A stretch of DNA of 18,254 nt from Thiotrichales bacterium (GTDB lineage Bacteria; Pseudomonadota; Gammaproteobacteria; UWMA-0217), in NCBI GenBank assembly GCA_024763135.1, contig JANTGD010000023.1, forward strand, positions 1 to 18,254. The letters are read 5' to 3'. The position numbers and the translations under genes are program-made. The notes below the pieces were generated by a model that made no database searches, was not told the origin of the DNA, and was given only the letters and a program-made list of their open reading frames with translations. This document shows positions 7,186 to 14,434 of the stretch, one piece after another. Each line of letters begins with the position of its first letter. The stretch's first letter is position 1.

Positions 7186-8211
7186 ATGTTACCTGAGCGA
7201 GCAGCACAGCTACTTAAATCATTGATCGAGACGCATATCAGCGATGGTAAGGCGGTGGGTTCGCGTACCCTGGCAAAAGTGTCGGGCCTCGATGTGAGTC
7301 CTGCAACGATTCGCAATATTATGGCCGATCTGGAAGAAATGGGGCTTATTGCAGCTCCGCATACGTCGGCCGGCAGGGTGCCCACCACGGCCGGGTATCG
7401 TCTGTTTGTCGATTCCATGCTGCAAACCCAGCCGATTAATGATGCGTTACTACGTCAGCTGCAATCTCAACTCGACACTGCACCAGATTCACAGGCCCTG
7501 GCGGAGTCCGCCTCGACCTTGCTATCGAGCATCACAGGGCTGGCCGGCGTGGTGACTCTCCCGCAGGCAGACGTGGTTAAATTGGAACAGATCGAGTTTG
7601 TCAGGCTGAGTGAAAATCGCGTGTTGGCGGTGCTGGTACTGGCGCATGGCGAGGTACAAAACCGCGTCTTGACCTTGGACAGGGAATATGGCCGTGCGGA
7701 ATTGGCGGAAGCTGCCAACTACCTGACCGAGCATTTTGGCGGGATGGATTTACGCGGTGCACGCGAGCGATTGGTCGAGGATCTCAATGCGCTGCGCAGA
7801 GATATGAACCATCTGATGGAAGCGGCCATAGAGCTTGGGGAACAGGTACTCGTAAGTGATCGGCCTCAATCAGATTATGTCATGGTCGGGCAGACGCAGC
7901 TCATGGACTATGCTGAGTTGTCAGATGTCGAAAAACTCCGCCAGCTATTCGAAACATTTTCCACCAAGCGGGATATTCTCCATATTCTCGATCGCTGCAG
8001 TCGCGCAGAGGGCGTGAAGATCTTTATTGGCCACGAAGCGGGAAACAAAGCGTTCGATGATTGCAGTGTGGTCACTGCGCCCTATACGATCGATGGCAAG
8101 ATTGTAGGCGTTTTAGGGGTCATCGGTCCGACTCGGATGGCCTATGATCGGGTAATTCCTATCGTTGATGTGACTGCCAGGCTGCTCGGTTCCACCTTGA
8201 ATTCACGCTAG
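7186..8211 (+). CDS. hrcA: Heat-inducible transcription repressor HrcA
   Basis: HrcA represses chaperone genes by binding CIRCE operators and depends on GroE for activity in studied species. I take the ATG at 7186 because the protein then begins MLPERAAQLLKSLIE, the family's usual N-terminus, and is 341 residues long. An in-frame ATG at 7129 would add 19 residues (MRDIIYISGLSQ...) absent from the family. The winged-helix region is strongly conserved (VGSRTLAKVSGL, SPATIRNIMADLEEMGL, TSAGRVPTTAGYR), followed by the dimerisation domain and a C-terminal GAF-like region (GPTRMAYDRVIPIVD). The Shine-Dalgarno is weak. Its last codons contain the -35 box of the grpE heat-shock promoter. I find no CIRCE palindrome anywhere in the window. 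Confidence 0.93.
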   Translation: MLPERAAQLLKSLIETHISDGKAVGSRTLAKVSGLDVSPATIRNIMADLEEMGLIAAPHTSAGRVPTTAGYRLFVDSMLQTQPINDALLRQLQSQLDTAPDSQALAESASTLLSSITGLAGVVTLPQADVVKLEQIEFVRLSENRVLAVLVLAHGEVQNRVLTLDREYGRAELAEAANYLTEHFGGMDLRGARERLVEDLNALRRDMNHLMEAAIELGEQVLVSDRPQSDYVMVGQTQLMDYAELSDVEKLRQLFETFSTKRDILHILDRCSRAEGVKIFIGHEAGNKAFDDCSVVTAPYTIDGKIVGVLGVIGPTRMAYDRVIPIVDVTARLLGSTLNSR

Positions 8212-8223
8212 CTATCCCCATGT
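8196..8223 (+). promoter_or_regulatory. Heat-shock (sigma32) promoter of grpE
   Basis: CTTGAA (8196-8201), then exactly 14 bases, then CCCCATGT (8216-8223). This is a full match to the sigma32 consensus CTTGAA / CCCCATnT. The -35 box lies within the final codons of hrcA. Transcription should begin near 8230, leaving a leader of about 97 bases before grpE. Confidence 0.85.
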
Positions 8224-8239
8224 TTTTCGCTTGAGTAAA

Positions 8240-8263
8240 ACTGTCGCGAGTAGGCTCGACAGT
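8240..8263 (+). other. Hairpin in grpE leader
   Basis: ACTGTCG (8240-8246) pairs with CGACAGT (8257-8263) across a ten-base loop just downstream of the expected sigma32 start. There is no T-run after it, so it is not an intrinsic terminator. It could stabilise the 5' end of the message or be part of a leader structure. Confidence 0.45.
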
Positions 8264-8326
8264 GTCGTGTTGCCTGCGCTATCGAATACCAAAGTCACGA
8301 ATTTTAATGAAACGGGAGTTAATTAA

Positions 8327-8908
8327 ATGCACAAAGAAGATCAGCTGGATGAATCCAAGGGTTCGTCAGCACGAGCCGAGCAAACATCAGAGTCGCCGGC
8401 GGGGGAGTCTGAGGAGCTTTTGGAGGCGCCGACAGTGGCCAAGCTAGAGGAAAAGCTGGCAGAGGCTGAAGCCAAGGCGGATGAGAATTGGCAGCGGGTC
8501 TTGCGCATGCAAGCCGACCTTGATAACCAACGCAAGCGTGCGGAGCGGGATGTGGAAAATGCCCACAAATATGCTCTGGAGCGATTTGCCGAAGCGCTGC
8601 TGCCGGTAAAAGACAGCCTGGAGATGGGCCTTGTTGCTGCGCGTTCAGACCAGGAGGCCGGAAAAATTCTTGAAGGGACAGAACTCACATTGAAAATGCT
8701 TACCGAGGTCATGAGTAAGTTTGGCATTGAGGAGATTCCCGCCGAAGGTCAGCCGTTCGATCCTGAGCTACATCAGGCAATGACGATGCAAGAAAGCAAT
8801 GAAGTACCACCCAATACTGTTTTGAGTGTGATGCAAAAGGGTTACACGCTCAATGGGCGTTTGCTGCGGCCGGCCATGGTCATCGTTTCTAAGGCCCCTG
8901 AGGCATGA
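8327..8908 (+). CDS. grpE: Nucleotide exchange factor GrpE
   Basis: GrpE speeds ADP release from DnaK and acts as a thermosensor of the chaperone cycle. The 193-residue product has a disordered acidic N-terminus (about 1-35), a long coiled coil (about 36-95, with NWQRVLRMQADLDNQRKRAERD, written here in two parts as NWQRVLRMQADL and DNQRKRAERD), and the C-terminal beta domain with the signature HQAMTMQESNEVPPNTVLSV and GYTLNGRLLRPAMV. The ATG at 8327 follows GGGAG by about nine bases. It sits between hrcA and dnaK and has its own sigma32 promoter, so it can be induced separately from hrcA. Confidence 0.96.
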   Translation: MHKEDQLDESKGSSARAEQTSESPAGESEELLEAPTVAKLEEKLAEAEAKADENWQRVLRMQADLDNQRKRAERDVENAHKYALERFAEALLPVKDSLEMGLVAARSDQEAGKILEGTELTLKMLTEVMSKFGIEEIPAEGQPFDPELHQAMTMQESNEVPPNTVLSVMQKGYTLNGRLLRPAMVIVSKAPEA

Positions 8909-8921
8909 CCACCCGGCGTGC

Positions 8922-9002
8922 GGTTGGTCTCAGTTCCGCAGAAGAGCCAGCGGGGGGCTTGAATCGAAGGGACCAGCCCCCATATGCAGATTCAGACCAA
9001 CC
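8922..9002 (+). other. Nested palindrome between grpE and dnaK
   Basis: GGTTGGTCT (8922-8930) is matched in reverse complement by AGACCAACC (8994-9002), a perfect 9-base outer stem. Inside it GGGGGCT (8953-8959) pairs perfectly with AGCCCCC (8975-8981). The inner arms include the first bases of the dnaK -35 box and the C-run of its -10 box. Only messages reading through from grpE would carry the whole structure; those starting at the dnaK promoter (near 8992) would carry only the right outer arm. It may influence processing or read-through, which is inference. Confidence 0.55.
8958..8985 (+). promoter_or_regulatory. Heat-shock (sigma32) promoter of dnaK
   Basis: CTTGAA (8958-8963), 14 bases, then CCCCATAT (8978-8985) is a full match to the sigma32 consensus with the same spacing as the grpE promoter. 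Transcription should start near 8992, about 48 bases before the dnaK ATG. Confidence 0.85.
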
Positions 9003-9039
9003 ACCGTCAAACAACAAAGTATTTTACCGGAGAAGATAA

Positions 9040-10983
9040 ATGGGAAAGATAATTGGCATAGACTTGGGAACCACGAATTCCTGCGTCGCCGTGATGGACG
9101 GGGACAAGCCCAAAGTCATCGAAAACAGCGAGGGTGATCGTACTACCCCTTCAATCGTAGCATTTACGGAGGATGGCGAGGTGTTGGTCGGACAACCGGC
9201 AAAACGCCAGGCAGTCACCAATCCAAAGAATACCGTGTTTGCGGTGAAGCGTTTGATTGGTCGTAAGTTTGATGAAGAAGCGGTGCAAAAAGACATCAAG
9301 CTCGTGCCGTACCAAATCGTCAAGGCAGACAACGGCGATGCTTGGGTTGAGGCCGGGGGCAAGAAAATGGCACCGCCCGAAATTTCAGCGCGTGTGCTGC
9401 AGAAAATGAAGAAAACCGCTGAAGATTATCTGGGTGAAGCGGTGACCGAAGCTGTGATTACTGTTCCAGCCTACTTCAATGATTCACAACGCCAGGCCAC
9501 GAAAGATGCAGGCAAGATCGCCGGTCTGGAAGTCAAGCGGATCATCAACGAACCGACCGCCGCGGCACTCGCCTATGGAATGGATAAGAAAGGCGGCGAT
9601 CGGAAGATCGCGGTTTACGACTTGGGAGGTGGTACCTTTGATATCTCGATCATTGAGATCGCAGAAGTCGATGGTGAACATCAGTTTGAAGTGCTGTCTA
9701 CCAATGGCGATACCTTTCTCGGTGGGGAAGACTTCGATTTGCGTCTGATCGACTATCTGGCCGATGAGTTCAAAAAAGAGAATGGTATGGATCTGCACAA
9801 TGATCCGCTTGCCCTTCAGCGTCTCAAAGAAGGGGCAGAAAAGGCCAAAATCGAGTTGTCGTCCAGTCAGCAGACCGATGTCAATTTGCCTTACATTACT
9901 GCTGATCAAACTGGTCCAAAGCACCTGAACATCAAGGTCACGCGTGCCAAATTTGAATCCTTGGTAGAGGATTTGATTCAACGCACCATCGATCCTTGTA
10001 AAATCGCACTGAAGGATGCTGGCGTATCAGCGGCAGAAATCGATGATGTCATTTTAGTGGGTGGCCAAACACGGATGCCCAAAGTTCAGGAAGCTGTGAA
10101 GGGGTTCTTTGGAAAAGAGCCGCGCAAAGATGTGAACCCTGATGAGGCAGTCGCTGTTGGTGCGGCGATACAAGGGGGTGTGCTCGGTGGTGATGTCAAA
10201 GACGTTTTGCTGCTCGATGTAACGCCTTTGAGCCTGGGCTTGGAGACCTTGGGTGGTGTCATGACCAAGCTCATCGAAAAGAATACGACCATCCCAACCA
10301 AAGCGACACAGATTTTCTCTACTGCCGAGGACAATCAAACCGCTGTGACGTTGCACATTTTGCAGGGAGAACGTGAACAGGCATCAGCGAATAAATCGCT
10401 GGGACGTTTCGATTTGTCGGATATCCCACCCTCGCCACGTGGTGTGCCGCAGATTGAAGTGACCTTTGATATTGATGCCAACGGCATTATGAACGTTTCG
10501 GCTAAGGACAAGGCTACTGGCAAGGAGCAATCGATTGTGATCAAGGCATCGTCTGGGCTTTCCGACGATGAAGTGGAACGCATGGTCAAGGATGCCGAAG
10601 CGCACGCGGAAGAAGATCGCAAGTTCCATGAATTGGTGGCAGCCCGGAACGCAGCTGATGCGATGATCCATGCAACAGAAAAGTCGTTGCATGATCTGGG
10701 TGATCAGGTCGAAGCCGCTGAGAAAGAGCAGATTGAAGCCGCCATGACTGAGTTACGTGAGGCTGTGAAGGGTGATGATAAGGATGCCATTGAAGCCAAA
10801 ACGCAAAAGCTCAGCGAGGCATCGGCTAAGCTTGCCGAAAAGGCTTACGCACAACAGGCAGGCGGTGCCGCAGGCGCTGAAGCTGCGGGTGGTGGTGAGT
10901 CAGCCAGCAGTGCAGGCGCTGCCGGTGGCGATGAGGACGTTGTCGATGCTGAATTCGAAGAAGTCGATGACAATAAAAAATAA
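9040..10983 (+). CDS. dnaK: Chaperone protein DnaK (Hsp70)
   Basis: An ATP-driven Hsp70 that binds exposed hydrophobic segments of client proteins. The 647-residue product opens with the phosphate-binding GIDLGTTNS. The second nucleotide motif DLGGGTFD places Thr199 at the same number as the E. coli autophosphorylation site, and TNGDTFLGGEDFD follows. The hydrophobic interdomain linker DVLLLDVTPLSLGLET is intact, then the substrate-binding beta domain, the helical lid, a Gly/Ala-rich tail and the C-terminal EEVDDNKK, in which the EEVD-like end is typical of bacterial DnaK. A GGAG lies about eight bases before the ATG at 9040. It has its own sigma32 promoter and a terminator downstream, so it can form a monocistronic message as well as being read from grpE. 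Confidence 0.98.
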   Translation: MGKIIGIDLGTTNSCVAVMDGDKPKVIENSEGDRTTPSIVAFTEDGEVLVGQPAKRQAVTNPKNTVFAVKRLIGRKFDEEAVQKDIKLVPYQIVKADNGDAWVEAGGKKMAPPEISARVLQKMKKTAEDYLGEAVTEAVITVPAYFNDSQRQATKDAGKIAGLEVKRIINEPTAAALAYGMDKKGGDRKIAVYDLGGGTFDISIIEIAEVDGEHQFEVLSTNGDTFLGGEDFDLRLIDYLADEFKKENGMDLHNDPLALQRLKEGAEKAKIELSSSQQTDVNLPYITADQTGPKHLNIKVTRAKFESLVEDLIQRTIDPCKIALKDAGVSAAEIDDVILVGGQTRMPKVQEAVKGFFGKEPRKDVNPDEAVAVGAAIQGGVLGGDVKDVLLLDVTPLSLGLETLGGVMTKLIEKNTTIPTKATQIFSTAEDNQTAVTLHILQGEREQASANKSLGRFDLSDIPPSPRGVPQIEVTFDIDANGIMNVSAKDKATGKEQSIVIKASSGLSDDEVERMVKDAEAHAEEDRKFHELVAARNAADAMIHATEKSLHDLGDQVEAAEKEQIEAAMTELREAVKGDDKDAIEAKTQKLSEASAKLAEKAYAQQAGGAAGAEAAGGGESASSAGAAGGDEDVVDAEFEEVDDNKK

Positions 10984-11010
10984 GCGGTTGCCTTAAATTG
11001 AGGTAACAAT

Positions 11011-11042
11011 GGGCGGCCTTCGGATCGGAGGTCGCCCTTTTT
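11011..11042 (+). terminator. Rho-independent terminator between dnaK and dnaJ
   Basis: A nine-pair stem, GGGCGGCCT (11011-11019) with AGGTCGCCC (11029-11037, one G-T pair), nine-base loop, followed directly by five T residues (11038-11042). It lies 27 bases after the dnaK stop and 27 before dnaJ. As I see no separate promoter for dnaJ, it is probably partial and lowers dnaJ and dapB expression relative to dnaK. Confidence 0.82.
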
Positions 11043-11069
11043 CATGGTATCTGGAGCATTATAGAGATT

Positions 11070-12218
11070 ATGTCTAAGCGCGATTACTACGAAGTGCTTG
11101 GGGTGACGAGGAACGTTAGCGAAGCCGAGCTGAAAAAATCCTATCGCCGTTTGGCGATGAAGTATCATCCTGATCGGAATCCCGATGACGCAGAGGCAGA
11201 GGCCCAATTTAAAGAGGTCAAGGAAGCCTATGAAGTATTGTCGGACTCTCAAAAGCGAGCGGCTTACGATCAATTTGGTCATGCAGGCGTGGATCCTCAG
11301 GCTCAAGCCGGTGGATTTGGTGCCGGTGCTACGAGCTTCAGTGATATCTTCGGGGATGTATTTGGAGATATTTTTGGAGGGGGCGGTGGGCGCGCATCCG
11401 GTAGCCGAGCGCATCGGGGATCAGATCTTCAGTATAATTTGGAAATAACACTGGAAGAAGCGGTTTTCGGTGTTGAAAAGGAACTGGAAATACCACGTCT
11501 GGAAGTGTGTGATGTCTGCGATGGCAGCGGTGCGGCGCCCGGTACGAAGCCCGAAACCTGCTCAACGTGTGGCGGACTCGGTCAGGTGAGAATGCAGCAG
11601 GGGTTTTTCTCCGTACAGCAGACCTGTCCGACCTGTAAAGGCACAGGCAAAGAGATCAAGCAGCCTTGTCCGGCCTGTTATGGCGAAGGTCGGGTACAAA
11701 AGCACAAAAAGCTACGAGTGAAAATTCCCCCGGGTGTCGATACGGGAGATCGAGTGCGTTTGACAGGCGAAGGAGAAGCTGGCGTCCACGGCGGTCCGAG
11801 TGGTGATCTTTATGTGCAAGTACGTGTCAAACCCCACCGTATTTTCGAGCGCGAAGGAGAGGATCTCTATTGTGAAGTGCCGATCAGTTTTGCTACGGCG
11901 ACACTGGGCGGAGAGTTGGAAGCACCGACGCTCGATGGACGAGTCAATTTAAGAATTCCCGCTGAAACGCAGACGGGCAAAGTATTTCGCATCCGCGGTA
12001 AGGGTGTGAAACCTGTGCGCGGTGGAGCCCCCGGTGATTTGTTCTGCCGAGTTAAAATTGAAACACCGGTCAATCTCAATAAGGAGCAAAAAGCTTTGCT
12101 CAAGCAATTTTCTGAAAGCCTGGCCAAGGGCGGCACCAAGCACAGTCCTCAGGAACATGGTTGGCTCGATGGTGTGAAAGGCTTTTTCGAGGAGCTCAAA
12201 TCTAAATTTCAGGCTTAG
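11070..12218 (+). CDS. dnaJ: Chaperone protein DnaJ (Hsp40, type I)
   Basis: DnaJ delivers clients to DnaK and stimulates its ATPase. The 382-residue protein has the N-terminal J domain with H33-P-D35, a Gly/Phe-rich linker (about 80-107), a zinc-binding region with all four CxxCxGxG motifs (cysteines 147/150, 164/167, 186/189 and 200/203), and the two C-terminal beta domains (KIPPGVDTGDRVRL; GRVNLRIPAETQTGKVFRI). It is complete and of normal length. It depends on read-through of the terminator at 11011-11042. Only 11 bases separate it from dapB, so the two share a message. Confidence 0.98.
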   Translation: MSKRDYYEVLGVTRNVSEAELKKSYRRLAMKYHPDRNPDDAEAEAQFKEVKEAYEVLSDSQKRAAYDQFGHAGVDPQAQAGGFGAGATSFSDIFGDVFGDIFGGGGGRASGSRAHRGSDLQYNLEITLEEAVFGVEKELEIPRLEVCDVCDGSGAAPGTKPETCSTCGGLGQVRMQQGFFSVQQTCPTCKGTGKEIKQPCPACYGEGRVQKHKKLRVKIPPGVDTGDRVRLTGEGEAGVHGGPSGDLYVQVRVKPHRIFEREGEDLYCEVPISFATATLGGELEAPTLDGRVNLRIPAETQTGKVFRIRGKGVKPVRGGAPGDLFCRVKIETPVNLNKEQKALLKQFSESLAKGGTKHSPQEHGWLDGVKGFFEELKSKFQA

Positions 12219-12229
12219 GAGCAACAGGC

Positions 12230-13033
12230 ATGACGACAAAAATCGCCGTAGTGGGGGCAGGTGGCCGAATGGGTAAAACGCTCATTGAAGCCTGTCAGGA
12301 CGCTGAGAACGTTGAGTTGGCGGCGGCAACCGAGCGCCCCGGCAGTTCACTCTTGGGTACCGATGCCGGTGAGCTTGCAGGGCTCGGGCGTTTGCAGGTG
12401 CAGGTGGTCGAGAGTCTTGACGATGCGCCGGCGTTTGAGGTGCTGATCGATTTCACTAACCCCGCTGCCAGTCTTGCACATGTCGATTTTTGCCGCAGCC
12501 GGGGCTGTCGCATGGTGATTGGCACCACCGGATTCTCGGACGAAGAAAAACGCCACATTGAAAAAGCGGCGCAAGAGATTGCCATTGTGATGGCCCCAAA
12601 TATGAGTGTTGGTGTCAATCTTTGTCTGAAGTTATTAGAAACCGCAGCACGGGTACTTGGAGACGAAGTGGATATTGAAGTCATCGAGGCCCATCATCGC
12701 AATAAAGTGGATGCGCCATCAGGGACTGCGCTGCGCATGGGAGAGGTGGTCGCAGACACGCTGGGACGTGATTTAGCGTCTTGTGCGGTGTACGGTCGAG
12801 AAGGGCATACCGGGCCACGTGCGCGAAAGACGATTGGATTTGAAACCATCCGCGCTGGCGACATTGTCGGCGAGCACACGGTGATGTTTGCGGGTGAAGG
12901 CGAGCGTGTGGAGATCACGCACAAGGCTTCGAGCCGGATGACCTTTGCGCAGGGCGCGGTGCGCGCGGCCAAATGGCTCATGGGTAAGCAGCACGGCTTG
13001 TTCGACATGCAGGATGTGCTCGGCCTGGATTAG
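12230..13033 (+). CDS. dapB: 4-hydroxy-tetrahydrodipicolinate reductase
   Basis: DapB reduces the cyclic product of DapA with NAD(P)H in the diaminopimelate route to lysine and peptidoglycan. The N-terminal nucleotide-binding fold has GAGGRMG (9-15) and E35-R36, and GTTG lies at 98-101. The substrate and catalytic segment EAHHRNKVDAPSGTAL holds His155, His156 and Lys159. At 267 residues it is the usual length. AGGAG ends eight bases before the ATG at 12230, overlapping the dnaJ stop, so it is tied to dnaJ translation and probably rises with heat shock. A gap of 235 bases with its own promoter follows before carA. Confidence 0.97.
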   Translation: MTTKIAVVGAGGRMGKTLIEACQDAENVELAAATERPGSSLLGTDAGELAGLGRLQVQVVESLDDAPAFEVLIDFTNPAASLAHVDFCRSRGCRMVIGTTGFSDEEKRHIEKAAQEIAIVMAPNMSVGVNLCLKLLETAARVLGDEVDIEVIEAHHRNKVDAPSGTALRMGEVVADTLGRDLASCAVYGREGHTGPRARKTIGFETIRAGDIVGEHTVMFAGEGERVEITHKASSRMTFAQGAVRAAKWLMGKQHGLFDMQDVLGLD

Positions 13034-13137
13034 CTGCACATGGAAGAAAGCATAGCGAAAGCCCTCTGATGTCAGCTGATTGTTTTTCTGTATTCCCTTC
13101 GCGGTAAGCAGCCACCATGAGGTGCACAAGTTTTTCG

Positions 13138-13167
13138 TAGACAGCTTTCCTGAGATTTCGTTAGAAT
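13138..13167 (+). promoter_or_regulatory. Candidate sigma70 promoter of carA
   Basis: TAGACA (13138-13143) and TAGAAT (13162-13167), 18 bases apart, each match the consensus at five of six positions. Transcription would start near 13174 and give a leader of about 95 bases containing the hairpin at 13219-13241. I could not find a convincing ArgR box around it. Confidence 0.5.
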
Positions 13168-13218
13168 CATCATAATCTGAAGGGAGCAGTTCGGCTTCCA
13201 GACTCAACATCAATCCAG

Positions 13219-13241
13219 ACGGGATGGAACTTCCATCCCGT
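13219..13241 (+). other. Hairpin in carA leader
   Basis: ACGGGATGGA (13219-13228) pairs perfectly with TCCATCCCGT (13232-13241) around a three-base loop, a stable ten-pair stem. Only two further T residues follow, so termination would be weak. It may be an attenuation-like or mRNA-stability element for pyrimidine or arginine control, which is inference. An in-frame ATG (13224) is buried in the stem and is not a likely start. Confidence 0.5.
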
Positions 13242-13258
13242 TTGCGCATCTGCAATTC

Positions 13259-13271
13259 GGAGGTAAGCTTG
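13259..13271 (+). promoter_or_regulatory. Strong ribosome binding site setting a TTG start for carA
   Basis: GGAGGT (13259-13264) lies four bases before TTG (13269-13271). It is the strongest Shine-Dalgarno in the window and fixes the carA start at the TTG, giving an N-terminus that fits the family. Confidence 0.8.
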
Positions 13272-14405
13272 GATTCAACCGCAATACTGGCGCTCGCGGA
13301 CGGTAGTGTCTTCCATGGGCGTTCGATCGGAATCGCTGGCCGTTCCGTGGGTGAGGTTGTGTTCAACACCGCGATGACAGGGTATCAGGAAATTCTTACT
13401 GATCCTTCCTATGCACGACAAATCGTGACGCTCACCCATCCGCATATCGGTAATGTCGGCGTGAACCATGAAGATGAAGAATCTGCCCGCGTGCACGCTG
13501 CAGGGCTGATCGTTCGAGATGTACCCCTGCGCATGAGTAACTGGCGTGCAGAAAAATCGCTGCCGGTCTATTTGGAAGAACAGGGAGTCGTAGCGATTGC
13601 CGATATCGATACGCGAAGGCTGACGCGTTTGTTGCGTGAAAAAGGCGCGTTGTCTGGTTGCATTCTGGCCGGGGACGAAATTGATGCTGCCACTGCGCTG
13701 TCTGCAGCTCAGGCGTTTCCAGGGCTCAAGGGTATGGACTTGGCTAAAGAAGTCACAGTCTCTGAAACATACGAGTGGCAGCAAGGGGAGTGGTCGTTGG
13801 CGGGCGGGTTGCCTGTACCGAAATCAGAGGAGGCACGTTTCCACGTGGTGGCCTATGATTTTGGAGTGAAGCGCAATATTTTGCGGATGCTTGTCGACCG
13901 AGGTTGTCGCTTAACTGTGGTACCGGCTAACACCCCGGCACCTGAAGTGCTGGCATTAGCGCCCGATGGTGTTTTTCTTTCCAACGGTCCGGGGGATCCC
14001 GAGCCTTGTGACTACGCGATTGCAGCGATCGCAGAAATCGAAGCGGCGTGTGTTCCCCTGTTCGGGATCTGTCTCGGTCATCAATTATTGGCCCTGGCCA
14101 ATGGTGCACAAACGGTCAAAATGAAATTTGGCCATCATGGTGCCAATCACCCCGTGCAGGCGCTGGACACCGGGCGGGTTATGATCAGTAGTCAGAATCA
14201 CGGCTTTGCCGTGGACGAGGCCAGTCTGCCCGCAGTGCTTAGAGCCACGCATCGTTCGTTGTTCGATGGGTCGTTGCAAGGTATCGAGCATACCCAGAAA
14301 CCTGCGTTTAGTTTTCAGGGACACCCTGAAGCAAGCCCTGGGCCACATGATGTCGCACCGTTGTTCGATCGTTTTATCAGCATGATGCAGGCGACACGTG
14401 CCTGA
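13269..14405 (+). CDS. carA: Carbamoyl-phosphate synthase small chain (glutaminase)
   Basis: CarA hydrolyses glutamine and channels ammonia to CarB for carbamoyl phosphate, the precursor of arginine and pyrimidines. Starting at TTG 13269 gives 378 residues, beginning (M)DSTAILALADGS as in relatives; the longer reading from ATG 13224 would place the start in a hairpin and add 15 unrelated residues. The N-terminal domain carries GEVVFNTAMTGYQEILTDPSYA. The class I amidotransferase domain has the nucleophile Cys268 (GICLGHQ) with His353 and Glu355 (GHPEA), nearly the E. coli numbering (269, 353, 355). carB follows after 29 bases, so the two form one operon. Confidence 0.96.
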   Translation: MDSTAILALADGSVFHGRSIGIAGRSVGEVVFNTAMTGYQEILTDPSYARQIVTLTHPHIGNVGVNHEDEESARVHAAGLIVRDVPLRMSNWRAEKSLPVYLEEQGVVAIADIDTRRLTRLLREKGALSGCILAGDEIDAATALSAAQAFPGLKGMDLAKEVTVSETYEWQQGEWSLAGGLPVPKSEEARFHVVAYDFGVKRNILRMLVDRGCRLTVVPANTPAPEVLALAPDGVFLSNGPGDPEPCDYAIAAIAEIEAACVPLFGICLGHQLLALANGAQTVKMKFGHHGANHPVQALDTGRVMISSQNHGFAVDEASLPAVLRATHRSLFDGSLQGIEHTQKPAFSFQGHPEASPGPHDVAPLFDRFISMMQATRA

Positions 14406-14434
14406 TTTTCCTCAGTTCTTAGCTCATTAGCACT

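Noticed and set aside
13060..13135. Possible dapB terminator (CACC/GGTG hairpin followed by T residues)
   Set aside because: The stem is only four pairs and the T-run is several bases away from it.
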